A stretch of 64,000 bases of DNA from Streptomyces sp. NBC_00258 (lineage in GTDB: Bacteria; Actinomycetota; Actinomycetes; Streptomycetales; Streptomycetaceae). This document shows, piece after piece, positions 58,538-64,000 of the stretch. The notes under the pieces were generated by a model, which saw only the letters and a program-made list of their open reading frames with translations, ran no database searches and was not told the DNA's origin. The stretch lies in NCBI RefSeq assembly GCF_036182465.1, contig NZ_CP108081.1, positions 8,060,001 to 8,124,000 of the forward strand, read 5' to 3'. The position numbers and the translations under genes were made by a program. Within the stretch, counting starts at the first letter, position 1; the number at the start of each line of letters is the position of its first letter.

Positions 58538-60987
58538 GCACCGCCCTGCGCGTCCTGCGCACCCGCTGGGTCACCTTCGTCGGCAGTTTCGTCGCCCTCT
58601 CCCTGGGCGTGGCGCTGATCGCCGACATGGGGCTGGCCCTGGCGTCCTCGCTGGACGCACCCGACCGGGGGGCGGAGCGGTTCGCCGCCGCGCCGGTCGT
58701 CGTCAAGGGCCAGGACGCCCTCAGTGTGCCCACCTCGATCGGCGACCGCACCGAGAAGCTCGCGCAACCGCGTGCCGTGCCCGACCACACGGTCGCGAAG
58801 CTGCGGGACCTGGGGACCGTCGTCGAGGACCGGTCGTTCGCCGTGAGGGCCGAGGGCGGCCCCGGCGATCTGGTGGGCCACCCCTGGTCCACCGCCGCCT
58901 TCGCGCCGTACGGGCTCGACGCGGGACGCGCGCCCGAGGCGGCGGACGAGGCTGTCGTCAGCGGTGACTGGGCCCGTCCGGGCACCCGGGTGCGGACCGA
59001 CGCCGGCACCGTGCGCGTCGTCGGCACCGTGGCCGGGCTCGGTTTCGAGAACGCCGTGTTCTACACCGACACCCGCGCCGCCGAACTGTCGCCGCGCAGC
59101 CTCCAGTTGGTGGTCGACGCCGATGCGGCGGCCGTGCGCGAGGCGGTGCGCGGCAGCGAGGGCGTCCAGGTCCTCACCGGGGACGCGCGCCGGTACGCCG
59201 ACGCCGACCCCGACCGGGACAGCGAGGCCCTCACCGCGATGAACGCCATGTTCGGCACCGCAGGCGGTGTCACCGGGTTCGTGTCGGTGTTCGTGGTGGC
59301 CTCGACCTTCGCGTTCGCGGTGGCCCAGCGGCGCCGTGAGTTCGGGCTGCTGCGCACTGCCGGGGCGACCCCGGGGCAGATCCGCCGCATGGTCGTCTCC
59401 GAGGCACTCGTGGTCGGTGTGCTCGCCTCGGCCGCCGGCTGTGTGCTCGGCTCCTACGGGGCTCCGAGGCTCGCCGAGTGGGCGGTCGACGAGAGCCTCG
59501 CGCCCCGCTGGTTCGCCATCGGCGACCACACCTGGCCCTACCACATTGCTTTCTGGACGGGCCTGTTCGTGGCCCTGTGCGGTGTGGTGGCCGCGTCCTG
59601 GCGGGCGGGGCGCACCGGTCCCGCCGAGGCGCTGCGCGAGGCGTCCGTGGACACCGGGGCGATGACACGGGGCCGTCGGCTGTTCGGCACGGCGCTGCTG
59701 ATCACCGCAGCGGTGACGCTGGCCCTTGCCCTGGTGACCAACCCGGGCGAACTGCTGCAGCGCAAGACCTATGTGAGCCGGCCGATGCTGCTGATCACCG
59801 CGGTCGCGCTGCTCGCGCCGGTGCTGGTGCGGCCACTGGCCCGGCTGGTCGCCTGGCTGCCGGCCCGACTGCCCGGCGCCGGCGGGATGCTGGTGCGGGA
59901 GAACGCCGCCGCCGGGGTGCGCCGCACCGCCGCCGTCGCAGCGCCTGTGCTGGTCACGGTCGCGCTGGCGGGTTCGCTGCTGGGCGCCACCGCCACCCTC
60001 AACGAGGCGAAGGCCACCGAGGCCCGTGAGCAGACGGCCGCCGACTTCGTGGTCACCCCGGCGGGCGACTCCGGGTTCGACGGCGCGACGCTGAAGCGGC
60101 TTCGGGCCATGTCAGGTGTCCACGTCTCCGCGAGCTCGTCGAGCGCCGTGTACGTCCTGGAGGACGGAGTGGCGCTCATCAGGTCCGATGCCAGGGCCGT
60201 CGAGCCGGAAACACTCGCGGCAACGGCCCGTCTCCCGCTCGCCGCAGGGAAGTCGAGCGATCTGGACGACGACTCGATCATCGTCAACCAGGAGTGGGAG
60301 AGGCACACCGTGGGCGAGCGGGTGGACGTGTGGCTCGGCGACGGCACGAGGAAGTCTCTGAGGATCGCCGCGGTCATGACCATCGGCACCGGCGACAACG
60401 GCGTCTACGTCACCCCGCGCAACGCCCCCGCGGATCCCGTCGACCGGGTCGACGTACGCCTCGTGGACGGCGCCCACCCGGGCACCGTGGCCGCCGGTCT
60501 GCGAGAGGCGGTGCGGGCGGCGGGCGGGGAGGTCCTCACCAAGGACGCCTGGGTGCGGGCGACTTACCCCGAGACCAGCCGGACGACCCGGACGGGTTTC
60601 CTCCTGGTCCTCGGGATCGCCCTCCTCTACACGGGCATCTCGCTGGCCAACACGATGGTCATGGCGACCTCCGACCGGGTCCGCGACCTCGCTGTGCTGC
60701 GGCTGGCCGGCGCCACCGACCGGCAGGTGCTGCGACTGGTGGGCGCCGAGGCGCTGTTGGTGGTCGCGGTCGGCGGGCTGCTCGGAGCATTGGTCGCCGG
60801 ACTCAACCTGTTGGGCATGTGGAGCGCGCTCGAGCTGCTCTCGGTACGGACGTCCATCGAGATCCCGTGGGCGACGCTCGCAGCGGCCATGGGCGCCTGC
60901 GCGGTGCTCGCCGTGATCTCGGCGGTCGTCCCGGCCGGCCTCTCCCTGCGGCGCAGGGCAGTTGAGCTGGCGGGCGTACGGGAGTGA
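58531..60987 (+). CDS. FtsX/MacB-type ABC exporter permease
   Basis: The 818-residue membrane protein has an N-terminal helix, a large extracellular domain, three helices (FVSVFVVASTFAFAVAQRRREFGLLRTAGATPGQIRRM is the FtsX motif), then a second set with the repeat FLLVLGIALLYTGISLANTMVMATSDRVRDLAVLRLAGATDRQ. Two FtsX domains in one chain are typical of BceB-like or large exporters of Gram-positives. GTG start at 58531 behind GGAGG overlaps the ATPase stop. Likely regulated by the divergent two-component system. Confidence 0.92.
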   Translation: MLSTALRVLRTRWVTFVGSFVALSLGVALIADMGLALASSLDAPDRGAERFAAAPVVVKGQDALSVPTSIGDRTEKLAQPRAVPDHTVAKLRDLGTVVEDRSFAVRAEGGPGDLVGHPWSTAAFAPYGLDAGRAPEAADEAVVSGDWARPGTRVRTDAGTVRVVGTVAGLGFENAVFYTDTRAAELSPRSLQLVVDADAAAVREAVRGSEGVQVLTGDARRYADADPDRDSEALTAMNAMFGTAGGVTGFVSVFVVASTFAFAVAQRRREFGLLRTAGATPGQIRRMVVSEALVVGVLASAAGCVLGSYGAPRLAEWAVDESLAPRWFAIGDHTWPYHIAFWTGLFVALCGVVAASWRAGRTGPAEALREASVDTGAMTRGRRLFGTALLITAAVTLALALVTNPGELLQRKTYVSRPMLLITAVALLAPVLVRPLARLVAWLPARLPGAGGMLVRENAAAGVRRTAAVAAPVLVTVALAGSLLGATATLNEAKATEAREQTAADFVVTPAGDSGFDGATLKRLRAMSGVHVSASSSSAVYVLEDGVALIRSDARAVEPETLAATARLPLAAGKSSDLDDDSIIVNQEWERHTVGERVDVWLGDGTRKSLRIAAVMTIGTGDNGVYVTPRNAPADPVDRVDVRLVDGAHPGTVAAGLREAVRAAGGEVLTKDAWVRATYPETSRTTRTGFLLVLGIALLYTGISLANTMVMATSDRVRDLAVLRLAGATDRQVLRLVGAEALLVVAVGGLLGALVAGLNLLGMWSALELLSVRTSIEIPWATLAAAMGACAVLAVISAVVPAGLSLRRRAVELAGVRE

Positions 60988-61015
60988 GCATCTGGCAACA
61001 GATGAAGGGGGACGA

Positions 61016-61291
61016 TCACACCGCGACGGTTCCGATGAAGTGTGTCCAGGCTGTGGCGCCGACCAGCAGAACGGGCCCGTCCACGACCTTGCTGTCCCGG
61101 ACGGGTACGACACCGGGGACTCCGTCGGCGACTTCGAGGCATTCGCCGCCGTTGTCGTCGCTGTAGGTGCTCTTGCGCCAGCGGGCGGCGCCTATGAAGT
61201 CGTAGGCGACCTCGACGCAGGCCTCGCCGCCATCGCCGCCGCTGTAACTGCTCTTGCGCCAGGGGGCGTTGCTCAGGTCGTACTCGCGCAT
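61016..61291 (-). CDS. DUF397 protein with two repeats
   Basis: The 91-residue protein has two DUF397 units: APWRKSSYSGGDGGEACVEVA and ARWRKSTYSDDNGGECLEVA, the second followed by VPVRDSKVVDGPVL. DUF397 proteins accompany XRE-DUF5753 regulators in Streptomyces (WhiJ-like systems that influence development). Its ATG at 61291 overlaps the end of the regulator gene by 19 bases, so it is co-transcribed. Most family members have one such unit, so the tandem form is mildly unusual. Confidence 0.87.
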   Translation of the reverse strand: MREYDLSNAPWRKSSYSGGDGGEACVEVAYDFIGAARWRKSTYSDDNGGECLEVADGVPGVVPVRDSKVVDGPVLLVGATAWTHFIGTVAV

Positions 61292-62106
61292 CGTCTGTGG
61301 TCCTCTGCCGCCGACTCGATCAGGGCCAGGGACGCCTTCGGTGACAGCGCGGCGGCCCTGAGGAGATCGTAAGACGCACGGGTTCGCTTCACCACAGCCG
61401 GTTCGTCCAGCAAGTTCCCTGAAAACACCCCTTCTGTATAGACGGTTGGCGGGGCGTCCTCGAACTCCATGAGCCACATCATCTTGCCCATGGCCGGGTG
61501 GGCCCCAGATACGCACGGCAGCACCTGCAGCATCATCATGCGCTGCTGCATCATCGTTGTGATGTGGTCCAGTTGGTGAGTCATTACCGCCGGTCCGCCG
61601 ACTGAGATGCGCAGGGCCATCTCATGGAGGACCACCCAATACATGGGCCGGGTAGCGTCCTTGAGCAGCCGCGTCCGGTCCATGCGCCCCTTGACCAGCT
61701 CCTCGATGTACTCATCGTCGGCGAGCGGATTGCCTGCCAAGAACATCGCTCGGGCGTACTCCCGCGTCTGGAGGAGCCCCGGTACCACCGTGGGTGCGTA
61801 CTCGGCGATTTCCGTCGCCAGTCGCTCCAGCTCTGCCGCGTGCGCGAAGTACTCCGTATAAGGCTGGTCCTTGATGAGCTTTCGCCAGAGGCGCTCGAAA
61901 AAGCCATCGGTTTGTAGGACCTCGTCGATCCTCTTCGCCACATCCAACTGTGGTTTCCGAATGGCCTGTTCGAATTGCCCGATGTAGCCGCCCGACACAA
62001 AAACGCGATAACCCAAGTCCGCCTGAGTTAACCCGGCATCCTCGCGGCGCCTCTTCAACTCCGTGCCGAAGAACTCCCAAGCAGCCTGCCGCGAACCATT
62101 GGCCAT
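61273..62106 (-). CDS. XRE-type regulator with DUF5753 domain (WhiJ-like), TTA codon
   Basis: The 277-residue protein has an N-terminal helix-turn-helix (LKRRREDAGLTQADLGYRVFVSGGYIGQFE) and a C-terminal DUF5753 ligand domain (APTVVPGLLQTREYARAM, LVKGRMDRTRLL, TTMMQQRMMMLQVLP). The ATG at 62106 has AAGGGGG upstream. Codon 26 is TTA (62029-62031), in the helix-turn-helix; TTA is read only by the BldA tRNA in Streptomyces, so translation should be tied to development. It is paired with the DUF397 gene and divergent from a small-protein gene. Confidence 0.9.
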   Translation of the reverse strand: MANGSRQAAWEFFGTELKRRREDAGLTQADLGYRVFVSGGYIGQFEQAIRKPQLDVAKRIDEVLQTDGFFERLWRKLIKDQPYTEYFAHAAELERLATEIAEYAPTVVPGLLQTREYARAMFLAGNPLADDEYIEELVKGRMDRTRLLKDATRPMYWVVLHEMALRISVGGPAVMTHQLDHITTMMQQRMMMLQVLPCVSGAHPAMGKMMWLMEFEDAPPTVYTEGVFSGNLLDEPAVVKRTRASYDLLRAAALSPKASLALIESAAEDHRRCASTT

Positions 62107-62233
62107 GGCCAAGCCCCCTTGTACTGCCGTGTACTGCACCGACGTTGCTGAGCGTAGAGGTCTTCCAAAGTCTAAGCGGCAGGCGTCACCGTGGAGATGA
62201 AAAGCGTGAAACCCAATTGGAAAGGGGAACACC

Positions 62234-62461
62234 GTGAAGGCTGACGGGATCGGCCACGGCGCACAGCACTCGGCGGCGTGTGTCGAACAAGCGGAGGAAA
62301 CGGTGAAGGAATTGCGCGCGGCACTGGCAACGGCAGGAATTAAGTTGCCGACACTCGGGATCGACCCGGCAAGTTTGGCGCGGGAGGCCCCTTGTCCGCT
62401 CGTCGAATTGGGACGGTGTTCCGTCGGGACGGCGGCGCGACTCGCGGCGGTGCTGGGATGA
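62234..62461 (+). CDS. Small hypothetical protein linked to the XRE-DUF397 pair
   Basis: The 75-residue product (GTG at 62234, AAAGGGG upstream) ends with LPTLGIDPASLAREAPCPLVELGRCSVGTAARLAAVL, a pattern I know from short proteins next to XRE-DUF397 genes. It has three cysteines and no membrane segment. Its stop overlaps the next start (ATGA). It may act as an antagonist or partner of the regulator, but this is not established. Confidence 0.75.
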   Translation: MKADGIGHGAQHSAACVEQAEETVKELRAALATAGIKLPTLGIDPASLAREAPCPLVELGRCSVGTAARLAAVLG

Positions 62462-62673
62462 AGCCGAAGGTCGGGACGTACGTCGTCGACACGAGGACGG
62501 GAAGGGTGGGCGTGGTGATGGGGCACGAGGGACCCTACGTACAGCTGAGGCCGTACGGCGGCGGCAAGGAGTGGGACTGCGCACCGGACACCGTCCGGGG
62601 AGCCACCGCGGCGGAACGTCTCAGCGCGGCCACCGCGTACGCCAACGCACGCAGCCGTGGCGAGGTCCCCTGA
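62458..62673 (+). CDS. Small hypothetical protein (SH3-like)
   Basis: The 71-residue product (ATG at 62458) resembles small beta-barrel proteins: VGTYVVDTRTGRVGVVMGHEGPYVQLRPYGGGKEWDC, followed by a short helix AAERLSAATAYANAR. Such proteins also occur with XRE-DUF397 clusters. It is co-translated with the previous gene. Role unknown. Confidence 0.75.
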   Translation: MKPKVGTYVVDTRTGRVGVVMGHEGPYVQLRPYGGGKEWDCAPDTVRGATAAERLSAATAYANARSRGEVP

Positions 62674-62708
62674 AAGGCCCGGAGGGGCCTGTCATAGGGT
62701 GCGGCGCC

Positions 62709-63317
62709 ATGGCGATATGGAAACGTCGCAGGCAGAAGGCCGCGCGCAAGTACCCCGTTCCGCTCACCATGCACCAGCTGTGGATGGTGTCGCTCAGCGC
62801 GCCGGTGAACCGTGACCGGGACGCCTCGCGGACGACCCTGTACCCGTTCACCCGCATCGACGACGAGAAGGCCCGGCGCTGGCTGGCCGACCAGTGGGAG
62901 ATCACCTCGCGTGACGAACTGGCCGGCCGGCTCGACGGCCTCGCCCGGTCCGGCTACCGCTCCCGCGCCCGGCTGCGGCTCGGCGTCGAACCGCTGGCGT
63001 GGGACGCGGGTCTGTACGTAGACATCACCCGCCGGGGCTTCGCGTGCGGGATGCTCGGCGAGGCCGACGCGTGGACCGCGCTGAAGAACATCGTGCCGGC
63101 GGTGGTGAGGTCGTACGCCTCCTGGAACGAGTACGCCGAGCACTACCTGCTCGGCAGGATGGTCTGGCGGGACAACCTCCGGGGCACCCCGGACGCCCCC
63201 GCCCCGCAGGCCGTCTCGGACGCCCATCTGAAGTCCCTCCTGGACCCGGCGAACCGGGCCAGCCCCTGGAACATGGCGCCCTGGCACGCGATCAGCCACC
63301 CCGACCACACCCGCTGA
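62709..63317 (+). CDS. DUF1266 domain protein
   Basis: The 202-residue protein begins MAIWKRRRQKAARKYP and contains the DUF1266 pattern: WLADQWEITSRDELAGRLDGL, AWDAGLYVDITRRGF, and a middle YASWNEYAEHYLLGRMVW with the charged EYAEHYLLGR helix. No membrane segment or signal. Function unknown. The ATG at 62709 gives the best N-terminus. recO follows 150 bases later. Confidence 0.82.
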   Translation: MAIWKRRRQKAARKYPVPLTMHQLWMVSLSAPVNRDRDASRTTLYPFTRIDDEKARRWLADQWEITSRDELAGRLDGLARSGYRSRARLRLGVEPLAWDAGLYVDITRRGFACGMLGEADAWTALKNIVPAVVRSYASWNEYAEHYLLGRMVWRDNLRGTPDAPAPQAVSDAHLKSLLDPANRASPWNMAPWHAISHPDHTR

Positions 63318-63339
63318 CTCCGTACGCGAGAATGGGCCC

Positions 63340-63471
63340 ATGAGCCTGTTCCGCGACGACGGCGTTGTCCTGCGCACCCAGAAGCTGGGCGAGGCGGACC
63401 GCATCATGCTGCAGTCTCCCGGGGGACGACCCCCGTACCCCCAGCCGGGAACCCGTGGGGGCGCGCGATGA
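63340..63471 (+). pseudogene. Duplicated 5' fragment of recO
   Basis: The first 23 codons repeat the recO N-terminus (MSLFRDDGVVLRTQKLGEAD), then the frame continues through 20 unrelated codons (PGGRPPYPQPGTRGG) to a TGA that overlaps the true recO ATG (ATGA at 63468). The two copies of the 5' end differ at four third codon positions, all synonymous. The spacer can fold into CGGGGG-ACGA-CCCCCG. It could work as a coupled leader reading frame or be an accident of insertion. Confidence 0.72.
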
Positions 63472-64000
63472 GTCTCTTCCGCGACGACGGTGTCGTCCTG
63501 CGCACCCAGAAGCTGGGCGAGGCGGACCGCATCATCACGTTGCTCACTCGCGGTCACGGGCGGGTGCGAGCCGTCGCGCGGGGTGTCCGGCGGACCAAGT
63601 CGAAGTTCGGGGCGCGGCTCGAACCCTTCTCCCACGTCGACGTGCAGTTCTTCGCGCGGGGAAGCGAGCTGATCGGGCGCGGGCTGCCGCTGTGCACGCA
63701 GAGCGAGACGATCGCTCCGTACGGTGGCGGGATCGTCGCCGACTACGCGCGGTACACCGCCGGGACGGCCATGCTGGAGACCGCCGAGCGGTTCACCGAC
63801 CACGAGGGCGAGCCGGCCGTGCAGCAGTATCTGCTGCTGGTCGGCGGCCTGCGGACACTCGCCCAGGGCGAGCACGAGCCGCACCTCATCCTCGACGCCT
63901 TCCTGCTGCGCTCCCTCGCCGTCAACGGCTACGCGCCGAGCTTCAACGACTGCGCGAAGTGCGGCATGCCGGGACCGAACCGGTTCTTCTCGGTCGCCGC
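63468..64000 (+). CDS. recO: DNA repair protein RecO (3' end beyond window)
   Basis: Recombination mediator that helps RecR load RecA on SSB-coated DNA. The N-terminal OB-fold (LFRDDGVVLRTQKLGEADRIITLLTRGHGRVRAVARGVRR) and the helical part follow, with the first zinc-finger pair near the window edge (NDCAKCGMPGPNRFF). 177 codons are present; a usual length is about 250. The ATG at 63468 overlaps the stop of the duplicated fragment. Confidence 0.95.
   Translation, partial: MSLFRDDGVVLRTQKLGEADRIITLLTRGHGRVRAVARGVRRTKSKFGARLEPFSHVDVQFFARGSELIGRGLPLCTQSETIAPYGGGIVADYARYTAGTAMLETAERFTDHEGEPAVQQYLLLVGGLRTLAQGEHEPHLILDAFLLRSLAVNGYAPSFNDCAKCGMPGPNRFFSVA

Noticed and set aside
1..64000. tRNA or rRNA genes, insertion sequences, integrase genes and prophage
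   Set aside because: No cloverleaf-like segment, transposase, integrase or structural phage protein could be recognised in the gaps or among the coding regions.

Overview
The window is about 64 kb of a Streptomyces (or very close actinomycete) chromosome. It is very GC-rich throughout, third codon positions are almost always G or C, GTG and TTG starts are common, many neighbouring genes overlap by a few bases (ATGA or GTGA), and the gene order hrcA-dnaJ2-NMO-rsmE-tricorn-HIT-rnz-add-pfkB-phoH-ybeY-era-leuA-recO matches the conserved Streptomyces core as I know it. No rRNA, tRNA, CRISPR array, prophage or insertion sequence is visible.

Region 1 (1-16070) is housekeeping: the end of the heat-shock repressor HrcA and its DnaJ, a nitronate monooxygenase, RsmE, a small secreted protein, a tricorn-type protease, a HIT protein, RNase Z, adenosine deaminase and a PfkB kinase. 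A tightly packed phoH-ybeY-CBS membrane protein-YjbR-degenerate cytidine deaminase operon follows, preceded by three tandem 22-bp repeats.

Region 2 (16506-19771) encodes three exported proteins that look like an actinobacterial version of the WxL cell-surface system: a small secreted protein, a protein whose C-terminal domain carries a W-x-L motif, and a DUF916-type membrane-anchored partner. The last gene overlaps, tail to tail, an orphan P-II protein gene. Era follows, then a GH1 beta-glucosidase, an emfourin-like inhibitor with its M4 protealysin-like protease, leuA with a leucine-rich leader peptide, and a zinc-ribbon/TerB protein.

Region 3 (27447-50948 and on to 54331) is accessory. It has an MMPL exporter with a two-component system, then a probable sialic-acid locus (secreted sialidase, DHDPS/NanA-family lyase, peptide/nickel-type ABC transporter with one fused permease-ATPase subunit, FadR-type regulator and a small phosphatase). 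After these come a subtype-B tannase divergent from a secreted TIM-barrel hydrolase, a methyltransferase, an AraC regulator, a CGNR regulator divergent from an MFS exporter, and a GH32 enzyme divergent from a LacI regulator and a CUT1 sugar ABC transporter (probable fructan or sucrose use).

Region 4 (54347-64000) holds a winged-helix regulator, a sensor kinase/response regulator pair divergent from a MacB/FtsX-type ABC exporter, a WhiJ-like XRE-DUF397 cluster with a TTA codon, small proteins, a DUF1266 protein, and recO, whose first 23 codons are duplicated just upstream. Two families of intergenic palindromic repeats (named R1 and R2 here) recur through the window, mostly at operon ends, and several probably act as terminators.
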